Below are positions 55,020 through 63,726 of a stretch of DNA of 64,000 bases, in pieces. The stretch is from Streptomyces sp. FIT100 (GTDB lineage Bacteria; Actinomycetota; Actinomycetes; Streptomycetales; Streptomycetaceae). The notes beneath the pieces were generated by a model. It was not told where the DNA came from. It did no database searches and worked only from the letters and a program-made list of their open reading frames with translations. The stretch covers positions 7,039,526-7,103,525 of the forward strand of contig NZ_CP075715.1 in assembly GCF_024584805.1 (NCBI RefSeq), given 5' to 3'. How positions within the stretch are numbered: position 1 is the stretch's first letter; every line of letters starts with the position of its first letter. The translations under genes were made by a program, and so were the position numbers.

Positions 55020-55037
55020 TGAGAAAGCGCTATCTCA
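55020..55037. promoter_or_regulatory. LacI-type operator before the importer genes
   Basis: TGAGAAAGCGCTATCTCA is an 18-bp palindrome with a single mismatched base pair and an AGCGCT centre. It lies 31 bp before the binding-protein gene and 39 bp after the LacI stop. Confidence 0.65.
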
Positions 55038-55067
55038 CGTTCTTCCGACCGAGAGGTGCGAACCGCC

Positions 55068-56276
55068 ATGTCCCGTCCCACGAGCCGACGCACGTTCAGG
55101 ACCGCGCTGGCGGGGCTGCTGCTCGCCCTCGCCGCCGCGGGCTGCGGGGCCCCCGACGCCGGCGGGGGAGCGGCCGAGGACAAGGGCCCGCAGCAGGTCC
55201 CGGCCAGACCCGGGGAGCCGGTCGTCCTCGACATCCTCGACGTCGCGGGCAACCTCCAGCTCACCCAGGGCATGATCGACGCATTCGTCGCCGAGCATCC
55301 GGACATCGTCAGCAAGGTCACCTACTCCAAGGCCCCGGCCCCCGACCTCGCCGGCAAGATCAAGGCCCAGCAGCAGGCGGGCCGGGTCCAGATCGACCTC
55401 GTCCTCACCGGCACCGACGGCCTCGCCGCGGGCATCTCCCAGAAGCTGTGGTCCTCGATGGACGCCCACCGGGCCTTCCTCGGTACCCCCGACTACCTGG
55501 AACCCGCCGCCGAGATGCAGAAGCTCGCCCAGGGCCAGGGCACCGCCGTCGTCTACTACCCCTCGGGCCCGCTCATCGAGTACAACCCGGACAAGGTGAA
55601 GAACCCGCCCAGGACCCCCGCGGAGCTGCTGGCCTGGGCCAAGGCCAACCCGAAGCGCTTCCAGTACGCCGACCCGGCCAACTCGGGGCCCGGCCGCACC
55701 TGGCTCATGGGCCTGCCGTATCTGCTCGGCGACAAGGACCCCTCGTCCCCGGCGAGTTGGGACAAGACATGGGCCTACCTCAAGGAGCTCGACAAGTACG
55801 TCGACGTCTACGGCTCCGGCACCACCGAGACCATGAAGAACCTGGCCTCCGGACAGACCGACATGATCATGTCGACGACCGGCTGGTACATCAACCCGCG
55901 CGCCCTCGGCACCGTGCCGAAGAAGATGAAGGCCGGCCACTTCGACAACATGACCTGGGTGACGGACGCGCAGTACGCGGTCGTCCCGAAGGGCGTCGAC
56001 GCCGACACCATGTCCGCCGCGCTCAACCTCGTCAAGTGGATGCTCACCCCCGAGCAGCAGGCGAAGGCGTACGACGACGGCTACTTCTACCCCGGGCCCG
56101 CGATCAAGAACGTACCGCTGGCGATGGCGCCGGAGAAGTCGCGGCGGACGCTGGAGGAGTACGGCGTACCGGAGTTCGACCAGTGGATCGAGCGCTTCCC
56201 GAAGAAGCCCTCGCTCCCGGCGGAGGCCCAGGTCGAGGCGTTCGACCTGTGGAACCGTGAAGTGGCGGGCGGCTGA
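55068..56276 (+). CDS. ABC importer substrate-binding lipoprotein
   Basis: Encodes 402 residues; a GAGAGG lies 11 nt before the ATG. The signal peptide ends in the lipobox LAAAGC (Cys26). The mature part has a periplasmic-binding fold with HPDIVSKVTYSKAPAPDLAG, VYYPSGPLIEYNPDKVKN and YADPANSGPGRTWLMGLP. The pattern suggests a polyamine, iron or small-organic-ion type (family 1/PotD-like) rather than a classic sugar binder. It is coupled to the ATPase gene by a one-base overlap. Confidence 0.88.
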   Translation: MSRPTSRRTFRTALAGLLLALAAAGCGAPDAGGGAAEDKGPQQVPARPGEPVVLDILDVAGNLQLTQGMIDAFVAEHPDIVSKVTYSKAPAPDLAGKIKAQQQAGRVQIDLVLTGTDGLAAGISQKLWSSMDAHRAFLGTPDYLEPAAEMQKLAQGQGTAVVYYPSGPLIEYNPDKVKNPPRTPAELLAWAKANPKRFQYADPANSGPGRTWLMGLPYLLGDKDPSSPASWDKTWAYLKELDKYVDVYGSGTTETMKNLASGQTDMIMSTTGWYINPRALGTVPKKMKAGHFDNMTWVTDAQYAVVPKGVDADTMSAALNLVKWMLTPEQQAKAYDDGYFYPGPAIKNVPLAMAPEKSRRTLEEYGVPEFDQWIERFPKKPSLPAEAQVEAFDLWNREVAGG

Positions 56277-57346
56277 TGGCCCGCTTCACCTCGCTCACGC
56301 TGGAGAAGGTCTCCCGGTCCTTCGGCCGCCACGCGGCCCTGCACGAACTGGACCTGGAGATCTCCGGCGGCGAGTTCGTCGCCCTGCTCGGCCCCTCCGG
56401 CTGCGGCAAGTCCACCGCCCTGAACTGCCTCGCCGGACTCCTCCCGCTCACCGGCGGAACGATCCGGATCGACGGCGAGCGCATCGACCCCGTCCCGCCC
56501 GAACGGCGCGGATTCGGCATGGTCTTCCAGAACTACGCCCTCTTCCCCCACCTCACCGTGCGCGGCAACGTCGCCTTCGGGCTGCGGATGGCGAAGGTGC
56601 CGAAGGCCGACATCGCCCGGCGCACCGACCGCGCACTGGACCTGGTCCAGCTGGCCGGCCACGCACACAAACGCCCCGGACAGCTCTCCGGCGGCCAGCA
56701 GCAACGGGTCGCCATCGCCCGCGCGATCGTCCTGGAGCCCCGGCTGGTCCTCATGGACGAGCCGCTCTCCAACCTGGACGCCGCGCTCCGCCTTGAGATG
56801 CGCACCGAGATCCGGCGGCTCCACCAGAGCCTCGGGCTGACCACGGTCTACGTCACCCACGACCAGGAGGAGGCCCTGTCCCTGGCCGACCGGCTGGTCG
56901 TGCTCCGGGACGGGGTGATGCAGCAGGCCGGCACGCCGGAGGAGGTCTACGGCACCCCCGCGAACCGCTACGTCGCGTCCTTCATGGGCTACCGCAACAT
57001 GCTGGACGTCAAGATCACCGGGCAGGACGGGGCGTACCACGCGGTCGCCCTCGCCGGCTCGGAACTGACCGGCGTCGCCCGCGACGGCCTCCCGCCGGAC
57101 GGCCCCGCCGTCGCGGCGATCCGCCCCGAGGACCTGGACGTCGCGTCCCCCGACGCGGCGGTCCGCCTCCCGGCCGACGTCGAGGTCGTCGAGTACCACG
57201 GCCGCGAACTCGCCGTCCAGGCCCGCCTGCGGGACTCGCGACCCGTCCACTTCCGCACCGCGCACCGGCTGGCGCCGGGCGACGCGGTGGAACTGGCGGT
57301 TCTGCCGGAGCGGGTGCTGCTGTTCGGGGCGGAGACGGGCCGGTGA
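56276..57346 (+). CDS. ABC importer ATP-binding protein
   Basis: Encodes 356 residues. Walker A GPSGCGKST, Q-loop FQNYALFPH, signature LSGGQQQRV, Walker B LVLMDEPLSNLD and switch His VTHDQEEAL are all present. A C-terminal TOBE-like region (AAIRPEDLDVASPD) follows. It belongs to the PotA/MalK class. Streptomyces sugar importers usually share MsiK, so a dedicated ATPase is notable. It overlaps the next gene by 4 bp. Confidence 0.93.
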   Translation: MARFTSLTLEKVSRSFGRHAALHELDLEISGGEFVALLGPSGCGKSTALNCLAGLLPLTGGTIRIDGERIDPVPPERRGFGMVFQNYALFPHLTVRGNVAFGLRMAKVPKADIARRTDRALDLVQLAGHAHKRPGQLSGGQQQRVAIARAIVLEPRLVLMDEPLSNLDAALRLEMRTEIRRLHQSLGLTTVYVTHDQEEALSLADRLVVLRDGVMQQAGTPEEVYGTPANRYVASFMGYRNMLDVKITGQDGAYHAVALAGSELTGVARDGLPPDGPAVAAIRPEDLDVASPDAAVRLPADVEVVEYHGRELAVQARLRDSRPVHFRTAHRLAPGDAVELAVLPERVLLFGAETGR

Positions 57347-58293
57347 CCCGGACCGGAGCCCCACCGCCACCCCCGTCCTCGCCCCCGCCGCCGTCTCCGC
57401 CCCCGCCCTCGGGCGCGCGGCCGGCGCTGCGGCACCGGCTCGCGGAACGAGGGGTGGACCGGACCCTGCTCCTGCTCGCCCCCGGCGCGCTCTTCCTCGT
57501 CCTGCTCTTCTGCTACCCCTTCCTCTACGGCCTCCAGCTCTCCTTCCAGCCGAAGACCGGCGGCGGCCCCCTCGCCAACTACCGCACGTTCTTCTCCGAC
57601 CCCTACCTCCGCGAGACCGTCTGGATCACGCTCCGCCTCGCCGTCCCCGTCGCCCTGCTGAACTGCCTCGCCGCCGTGCCCGTCGCCTTCCGCACCCGGG
57701 GCCCGTTCCGCGGCCGGCGGACGGTCACCACACTCCTCGTCATGCCGATCACCCTCGGCACGGTGCTCACCGCCGAGGGGCTGCTCGGCTACCTCGGCCC
57801 CAACGGCTGGCTGAACAAGGCACTCATGGGGATCGGCCTGATCGACGAGCCGCTGGCGCTCGTGCACAACTACTGGGGCGTCTTCGCCTCGCTCGTCATC
57901 ACCGGATTCCCGTTCGCGTATCTGCTCACGCTGTCCTATCTCACCGGGATCGACCCGAGCCTGGAGCAGGCGGCCGCGACGCTCGGCGCGGGCCGGCGGC
58001 AGCGGTTCCGGCATGTGCTTCTGCCGCTGCTCGCGCCCGGGCTCGCCATCACGTTCTGCCTGTCCTTCGTGCTGGCCTTCGCCGTCTTCCCCTCCGCGCA
58101 ACTCGTCGGCGACCCGCGCGGATCGACGCACGTGATCTCGATCGAGGCGTACCAGGCGGCGTTCCAGAAGTTCGACTACGCGCTCGGCTCGGCGATCGCG
58201 ATGGTCATGGCCGTCGTGATGCTGGCGGTCGTCGTGCTGGTCCTGGCGTGGCGCTCGATGCTGTACCGGGGCTCGACGGGAGGCAAGGGCTGA
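57343..58293 (+). CDS. ABC importer permease
   Basis: Encodes 316 residues from a GTG overlapping the ATPase stop. A Pro-rich N-terminus is followed by six membrane helices and the EAA-type loop EQAAATLGAGRRQRFRHVLLP, which contacts the ATPase. It is the first of two permeases. Confidence 0.9.
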   Translation: MTRTGAPPPPPSSPPPPSPPPPSGARPALRHRLAERGVDRTLLLLAPGALFLVLLFCYPFLYGLQLSFQPKTGGGPLANYRTFFSDPYLRETVWITLRLAVPVALLNCLAAVPVAFRTRGPFRGRRTVTTLLVMPITLGTVLTAEGLLGYLGPNGWLNKALMGIGLIDEPLALVHNYWGVFASLVITGFPFAYLLTLSYLTGIDPSLEQAAATLGAGRRQRFRHVLLPLLAPGLAITFCLSFVLAFAVFPSAQLVGDPRGSTHVISIEAYQAAFQKFDYALGSAIAMVMAVVMLAVVVLVLAWRSMLYRGSTGGKG

Positions 58294-59198
58294 TGACCGC
58301 CGCACCGGACACCACCCGTGAGACCCCGGCCCCCGCGCCCGGCACCCCCGAACAGGCCCCGCCGGGGCGGCGGCACCGCCTCGGCCGTCCCGCCACCTGG
58401 CTGACGGCGGCCGTCTTCGGGTTCTTCTTCCTCAACCTCGCCGGCGTCGTCGGCGTACCGCTCGTCAACTCCTTCGGCACCCGCTGGTTCACCAGCTGGC
58501 TGCCGGACGGCTGGACGACCATGTGGTACGGCTCCGCCTGGCGGGAGTTCTCGCTCGGCCAGGTCTTCTGGACCACGGCCCTCGTGTCCGTCCTCGTCGT
58601 CGCGGTCTCGGTGGTGGTCGGGGTGCCCGCGGCGTACGCGCTGGCCCGCCGCACGTTCCCCGGTAAACGGCTCGTCATGCTGCTGTTCCTGCTGCCGATC
58701 CTGGTGCCGCCGATGACCTACGGCATCCCGCTCGCGACCGTGCTCTACAAGTTCCAGCTCGCGGGCACGCTCACCGGCGTGGTGCTGGCGAACCTCGTGC
58801 CGTCCGTGCCGTTCGTGGTGCTGACGATGACCCCGTTCATCGAGCAGATCGACCCCCGGATCGAGGCGGCGGCCCGCATGTGCGGGGCGAGGACCGCGTC
58901 GGTCCTCCTGCGGATCCTCGCCCCGCTGCTCGTGCCCGGGATCCTCGCCGCCTCGGTCCTCGTCCTGGTCCGCACGGTCGGCATGTTCGAGCTGACCTTC
59001 CTCACGGCCGGGCCCGACAGCCAGACGCTGATCGTGGCGCTGTACTACGCGGTGTTCTCGGCCGGTATCCGCACCCAGCAGTCCATCGACGCCATGGCCG
59101 TGATGTACACGCTGTCGATGCTGGTCCTGCTGGTGGTCGCGCTGCGGTTCGTCAATCCGACCCAACTGGTGACCCGGGTGAAGGAGGAGGGTCGCTAG
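58293..59198 (+). CDS. ABC importer permease
   Basis: Encodes 301 residues; the ATG at 58293 overlaps the previous stop. Six helices and the EAA loop EAAARMCGARTASVLLRILAPL are present. It forms the membrane channel with the preceding permease. It ends the importer operon; the next gene converges from the right. Confidence 0.9.
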   Translation: MTAAPDTTRETPAPAPGTPEQAPPGRRHRLGRPATWLTAAVFGFFFLNLAGVVGVPLVNSFGTRWFTSWLPDGWTTMWYGSAWREFSLGQVFWTTALVSVLVVAVSVVVGVPAAYALARRTFPGKRLVMLLFLLPILVPPMTYGIPLATVLYKFQLAGTLTGVVLANLVPSVPFVVLTMTPFIEQIDPRIEAAARMCGARTASVLLRILAPLLVPGILAASVLVLVRTVGMFELTFLTAGPDSQTLIVALYYAVFSAGIRTQQSIDAMAVMYTLSMLVLLVVALRFVNPTQLVTRVKEEGR

Positions 59199-59225
59199 GG
59201 TCCGCTTCGCCCTCCGGATCAGGCT

Positions 59226-61001
59226 TTACCCGACGTCGAAGACGTTCCGCAGCCCCAGCCGGTGGCGCGTACGGTCACGGCGCTTGAAACCCTCCAGCTC
59301 CGGGGCGCGGAACAGCGGGGTGATCGTGCAGCGCCCGGCCGGTGAACCGATGCGGCCGAGGAGGGCGTTGACCGCGGCGCGGGCCGAGGCGTTGGCACCC
59401 TCCATCGTCGCCAGGTCGATGTCGACGGCGACGTAGTCACCGGACAGGTAGAGGTTCGGCACCTTCGTCGCCGCGGACGGCCGGTTGTGGAAGGTGCCCA
59501 CCGGGTGGACGAGCAGCTCGTCGTCGTTGGTGGGGTGCGGGGTGCCGAGCCCGTCCACGCCCGGGTCCAGGAACCAGGAGTGCAGGGCGCCGTCCTTGAG
59601 CACCGTGCGCCCCGTGTCGTTGAGCGCGGCCTTGAGCTGCGCCCACACCTCCCGGGCGACCTGCTCGCGCGTGCACTGCTTGGCCGTCTTCCCGTAGAGG
59701 ATGCCCGGTCGGTCCCATTCGGAGATGTCCACGGAGACGCAGTCGACCGCCGTGCCGTCGCCGTAGTCGCGCGGGAAGTCGCGGTGCGGACGCCAGTGCT
59801 CGGCCTGCTGGATCGCCGTGAGGGACCAGGGCGAGTCGACGCAGTTGAGGTGCCCGTGCAGCAGCGGGGCCCGCTCCGTCAGATAGAACTGGATGCCCGT
59901 CATCCAGTCCGTCTCCAGCGCGTCGCACCGCGCGAGCTGCGGATCCGCCGCCCGCAGCGCCGCACCCCAGGTGCGTCTCGCGTGCTCCACCGGAATGGCC
60001 GAGACATAGTGGTCCGCGGTGACGGAGCGGCGCGCCCCTGCCGGGTCCTCCAGCAGCGCCTCGGTGATCCGGCCCGCGCCGTACGCCAGCTCGCGCAGCG
60101 TCCAGCCGACCCTGAACTCCACGCCGAGCGTGCGCAGATGGGCCACCCACGGGTCGATCCACGCCTCGTTGGTGGGGGCGTTGAGGATCCGGTCGAGGGG
60201 ACCGTCCGCGCCCCGCCCGAACGCGTTGAGGACGAACGCCTCCAGGAGGGTGGCGACCGTGCGCGTGCTCGCCTCCTCGGCCTTCGTCGCCACGATGTTG
60301 CGGGTGACGCCGACGGCGAGGATGCGCTGGTAGTCGTACGACATCTGCTCGGCCCGGATGAACTCCCACCAGGGCGTGCGCTCCCACACCTCGTCGCGCC
60401 GCTCGTCGCAGCTGGTGAGGAAGGTCAGGATCCGGCTCACGAAGTACGCCGTCTCGTGCGGCGGGACGGCGGCGGTCGTGTCGAGGAACGCGGTGACGGC
60501 GCGGCGGAGTTCGTCGAGGGTGAGCTCGGCCGGGCGGTGGCCGGGCCAGGGGAGCGGCAGGCGCAGGTCCTCGCCGCCGGTGCGGGCGAAGGACATCTCC
60601 GGTGGCGCGACGAGGTTGTCCCAGACGCCGTTGGGGTTGCCGGGGAAGGGGATGCGCCGCATCGTGTCCGGCAGATTGTGGTAAATGCCCGGAATGAAGC
60701 GGAAGCCGTGCTCGGCGGGGAGCGGCCGGCGGCCGCCCTTGCCGCTGTCCGGTACGTCCATGCTGCGGGCCTTGCCGCCGAGCGCCCTGCGCTCGTACAC
60801 GGTCACCCGTAAGCCGCGCTCGGCGAGTTCATGGGCCGCGGTGAGGCCCGCCACGCCACCGCCGAGCACGGCGACGGAAGGTGCCCCGGGGACACGGGCC
60901 GCCGCTGACGCCGTCCCGCTCCCCGTGGCGAGTGCCGCCGCGGAGCCGGCCGCCGCTGCTCCCGCGATGAATGTGCGCCGTGTGGTTCCCGACCCGTCCA
61001 T
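59226..61001 (-). CDS. Tat-exported FAD-dependent amine-oxidase-type oxidoreductase
   Basis: Encodes 591 residues from the ATG at 61001. A twin-arginine signal TTRRTFIAGAAAAG leads to the FAD-binding Rossmann motif VAVLGGGVAGLTAAHELAE, with YERRALGGKARS beyond. The NLYLSGDYVAVDIDLATMEG end resembles phytoene desaturase and hydroxysqualene-oxidising (HpnE-like) flavoproteins. The substrate is unknown. It is not obviously linked to neighbouring genes. Confidence 0.85.
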   Translation of the reverse strand: MDGSGTTRRTFIAGAAAAGSAAALATGSGTASAAARVPGAPSVAVLGGGVAGLTAAHELAERGLRVTVYERRALGGKARSMDVPDSGKGGRRPLPAEHGFRFIPGIYHNLPDTMRRIPFPGNPNGVWDNLVAPPEMSFARTGGEDLRLPLPWPGHRPAELTLDELRRAVTAFLDTTAAVPPHETAYFVSRILTFLTSCDERRDEVWERTPWWEFIRAEQMSYDYQRILAVGVTRNIVATKAEEASTRTVATLLEAFVLNAFGRGADGPLDRILNAPTNEAWIDPWVAHLRTLGVEFRVGWTLRELAYGAGRITEALLEDPAGARRSVTADHYVSAIPVEHARRTWGAALRAADPQLARCDALETDWMTGIQFYLTERAPLLHGHLNCVDSPWSLTAIQQAEHWRPHRDFPRDYGDGTAVDCVSVDISEWDRPGILYGKTAKQCTREQVAREVWAQLKAALNDTGRTVLKDGALHSWFLDPGVDGLGTPHPTNDDELLVHPVGTFHNRPSAATKVPNLYLSGDYVAVDIDLATMEGANASARAAVNALLGRIGSPAGRCTITPLFRAPELEGFKRRDRTRHRLGLRNVFDVG

Positions 61002-61154
61002 GCCCTGCCCCCTACCCGACGGTAACTGTCGCGTTCGGCGCAGGAGCATACGGACGGGCCTCGCCCCCCGGAAGTGCCGCGCGGGCCCCATCACCCAGCG
61101 CGACACACCGCGCGACACAATGAGGACATGCCCCGACGCCTGTTCGGGGGTGTG

Positions 61155-61376
61155 TCATTCGCCCGTGGTGCCCTCGGTTTCCCATCGCAGCAGGTCGCCC
61201 GGCTGGCATTCGAGCACGTCGCAGAGCGCGGCGAGTGTCGCGAAGCGCACTGCCTTGGCGCGGCCGTTCTTGAGTACCGCCAGGTTGGCGGGGGTGATCC
61301 CTACGCGCTCGGCGAGCTCACCTACGGACATCTTCCGCCTGGCCAGCATTACGTCGATGTCGACGGTGATCGGCAT
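61155..61376 (-). CDS. small XRE-family regulator (YozG-like)
   Basis: Encodes 73 residues; its ATG overlaps the stop of the DUF2975 gene. Almost the whole protein is a helix-turn-helix: LARRKMSVGELAERVGITPANLAVL, then KNGRAKAVRFATLAALCDVL and CQPGDLLRWE (shown in parts). These small regulators pair with DUF2975 membrane proteins; here the partner is truncated. Confidence 0.9.
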   Translation of the reverse strand: MPITVDIDVMLARRKMSVGELAERVGITPANLAVLKNGRAKAVRFATLAALCDVLECQPGDLLRWETEGTTGE

Positions 61377-61723
61377 CAGATCACCTCGTCCAACTCGGCC
61401 TGCATTTGTGCCGCTTCGGCGTCGCGCGCGACGGCCTGGGCGAGCAGCATCCGCAGTACGAGCACGAGGAGCGCGACCCCCAGGATGGCCACGCCGACCC
61501 CGCCCATGATCACGGAGACGCCCGGATCTTCCCGTTGGCCCGGTGCGTTGAGGGCCGTGACCGCGAACCACACGAGGGCTGCCGCCACGATCGCGCCGAT
61601 CACGACGTCCACGTACCGGAAGGCGGCGCGGGAGAACACCGTCCCGCGTCGCACCATCGTCACCAGCTGCCATACGCAGACCAGGGCGACCTGGACCGAC
61701 ACCATGCCCAGGATCGTGATCAC
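61376..61723 (-). pseudogene. DUF2975 membrane protein, N-terminally truncated
   Basis: The C-terminal part matches DUF2975: VSVQVALVCVWQLVTMVRRG, TVFSRAAFRYVDVVIGAIVAA, and RMLLAQAVARDAEAAQMQAE ending in LDEVI, with three membrane helices. The N-terminal helix is replaced upstream of residue PLTPLR by unrelated sequence reading through a hairpin. A GTG at 61723 is the only start near the intact part and lacks a ribosome binding site. The pair with the small XRE gene is typical, so the break is probably recent. Confidence 0.7.
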
Positions 61724-61732
61724 GCGCAGCGG

Positions 61733-61775
61733 GGTCAGCGGGAGCGATCCGTCCTCCGGATCGCTCCCGCTGACC
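61733..61775. repeat. 19-bp perfect inverted repeat at the truncation point
   Basis: GGTCAGCGGGAGCGATCCG is followed, after a 5-nt loop (TCCTC), by its exact inverse. The hairpin sits at the border between conserved DUF2975 sequence and the foreign-looking region. It may be a strong terminator or a rearrangement scar. Confidence 0.85.
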
Positions 61776-61973
61776 AGCAAACGGTGGGACGGAGAGCGGG
61801 CGGCGGTCTCGCGCCGTGGCGGGACGCCGCCCCTCCAGTGGCATGGCGTTCGCGCGAACCACTTGATCTTGTCGAAGTCGCCCTCGCTTGAGCGTAGATC
61901 GGACGCAACTCGACCAGACCGAAGCCCTGCTCCTACACCCAAGGCAGGCAGCCGGGCGCACCGCGGGCTTGGA

Positions 61974-63725
61974 TCACACCACGACGAGAGCGCATGTCCA
62001 GTCGTGGCTTGCCTCTTCTCCTGAGATCTGGAACAGAGTCGCGGCGTCCGCCGCGGAGGCCGATCGACGAAGCCGGACACTCTCTATGGTCGGCAGAAAC
62101 TCCAACTCGTCACCAAGATTCTTTTCGCCGACGAGCGCACCGATTTCCTTGGGGCCGAACCCACGCTTGCCGAGGTCGCAGATGAGGTCATAAGACCATC
62201 CCTGAGCTTCTTTGAATAGTTGGCCGGTAAAAAGCCAATGAGCGTCGGAAGACAGTGTGCCGAATTCCAGACGGGCGTCGAAGGCCGTTGTTTGATGGCT
62301 GAGCTCTGCCGACATCTCCAGGGATACTTCGTGATCCATCCAGGAGGTACTTCCTGAGAGATGAAGATCAGTTTTCACTGCTCCCCCCTTGGGGATGGTG
62401 ATGACAGCAGCGATGGAGTGCAAAGTGATATTGCGTAATATATCAGGGAAGTGTGCATCTCCCAACTTGCCACCCAGCCAGTCGTCGAGGGATCTCTTGT
62501 CGAGATCGCTCATATCGATATGGAACTGCATGGCGGAGTCGGAGTAGAATCCGCTCACCGAGCAGACGATTCCCTTGACAAGCACACTTCCGGAAACCTC
62601 GACAGCACGGTTTCCTCCTTCCCAGGTGATACCAATGCGAGCTCCGGTCACGGCGAAGTCGGAGGATACCTGGATCACACTGGCAAGGGTGGCGCTCAGA
62701 AGGAAGCGACGCTGCTTTATATTTCCTGACAGCACTGCACGAGCAATGGTGCACTCGGTGAGTTGAGAAGGGGAGGAGTCTGCGGGCAGTGCGCCCAGTT
62801 TCCCCAGTGTTTCGGCACCGCCCGACCTCAGAGTCGCCGTGAAGTCAAGGTCGGGAACGGAGAGACTGGCGGAGAAGGTGACACTGCCGAAAGTTATCTC
62901 ACCTGCTACCGAGCAGCGTACCTTCTCGGCGGCATATGGCGAGATAATCAATTCGGCCGACGCCTTCTTGAGCTCTATGGGAAACGGATCCGAGGTCACC
63001 GAAATCGGATCTTTCATGGACAAGCAGACAACAGCTCGCTCCAATTTGAACGAGGGGTCGACCATGAAGTAGACACAACCGAGCTGAATATTTCGAGAGA
63101 TGCTGCTGACAGCCTTCACGCATTCATTCAATGCACTTTCGACACCGTTGGCCTTCAGAGGGATGATTTTGTTCAAATAGGGAAGGCCCTTCAGTAAGGG
63201 GTCGATGGGGCTAGTTGCCGATAATCCTGGCGCCGGCCTGCCGGTGAACACGAAGCCGCCGTACTCGCCGGCAGCGACTGAGAACTCGACACCTCCGACG
63301 TCAGGGACCGTGAATCTCCAGTAGAGACCTTCGTCAACAGAGATCTCACCGTTGTTCCGGAGTGCGGCCACCCGGTAGTGCAGGCTGAGCACGTTCTTGA
63401 TTTCATCGATTGAGGACCCCAGCCCCTCCAAGAAGGATTCGATGTCAAGGGTTCCGGCTCTGGATGAGATATCTGAAAAGGGTAGATCAACCTCCAGGAC
63501 GGCTTGGGACAGGGCCCCTGAGTCGGGTTTCGCGGTAATGGAAGCAGGATAGAGGGATTGGGAATCCTCAAAGATGATGGAACCTTGCATCCGGCGCGGC
63601 ACAGAGCCGGATTTAGGTTCGTGGATGACGAGCTTACCGTCGGCCAATCCCCTGCCCAGCGCTGATGCCAAGGCCGTGTCCTCGGTCCACTCAATGATCG
63701 TTGCCGAATTCACCGAATCGTTCAT
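61974..63725 (-). CDS. large beta-strand-rich protein of unknown function, low-GC region
   Basis: Encodes 583 residues from an ATG at 63725 (GGTGG 6 nt upstream); an in-frame start at 63815 is possible. The sequence is a series of amphipathic strands, for example VRCSVAGEITFGSVTFSASL, VEFSVAAGEYGGFVFTGRP and TLASVIQVSSDFAV, without signal peptide, membrane helix or Cys pattern. It has roughly regular repeating motifs (GSVTFSASLSVPDLDF). Codon use is far less GC-rich than the rest, a sign of transfer. No known family is recognised. It overlaps no other gene, and a second unknown gene ends just upstream. Confidence 0.7.
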   Translation of the reverse strand: MNDSVNSATIIEWTEDTALASALGRGLADGKLVIHEPKSGSVPRRMQGSIIFEDSQSLYPASITAKPDSGALSQAVLEVDLPFSDISSRAGTLDIESFLEGLGSSIDEIKNVLSLHYRVAALRNNGEISVDEGLYWRFTVPDVGGVEFSVAAGEYGGFVFTGRPAPGLSATSPIDPLLKGLPYLNKIIPLKANGVESALNECVKAVSSISRNIQLGCVYFMVDPSFKLERAVVCLSMKDPISVTSDPFPIELKKASAELIISPYAAEKVRCSVAGEITFGSVTFSASLSVPDLDFTATLRSGGAETLGKLGALPADSSPSQLTECTIARAVLSGNIKQRRFLLSATLASVIQVSSDFAVTGARIGITWEGGNRAVEVSGSVLVKGIVCSVSGFYSDSAMQFHIDMSDLDKRSLDDWLGGKLGDAHFPDILRNITLHSIAAVITIPKGGAVKTDLHLSGSTSWMDHEVSLEMSAELSHQTTAFDARLEFGTLSSDAHWLFTGQLFKEAQGWSYDLICDLGKRGFGPKEIGALVGEKNLGDELEFLPTIESVRLRRSASAADAATLFQISGEEASHDWTCALVVV

Positions 63726-63726
63726 G

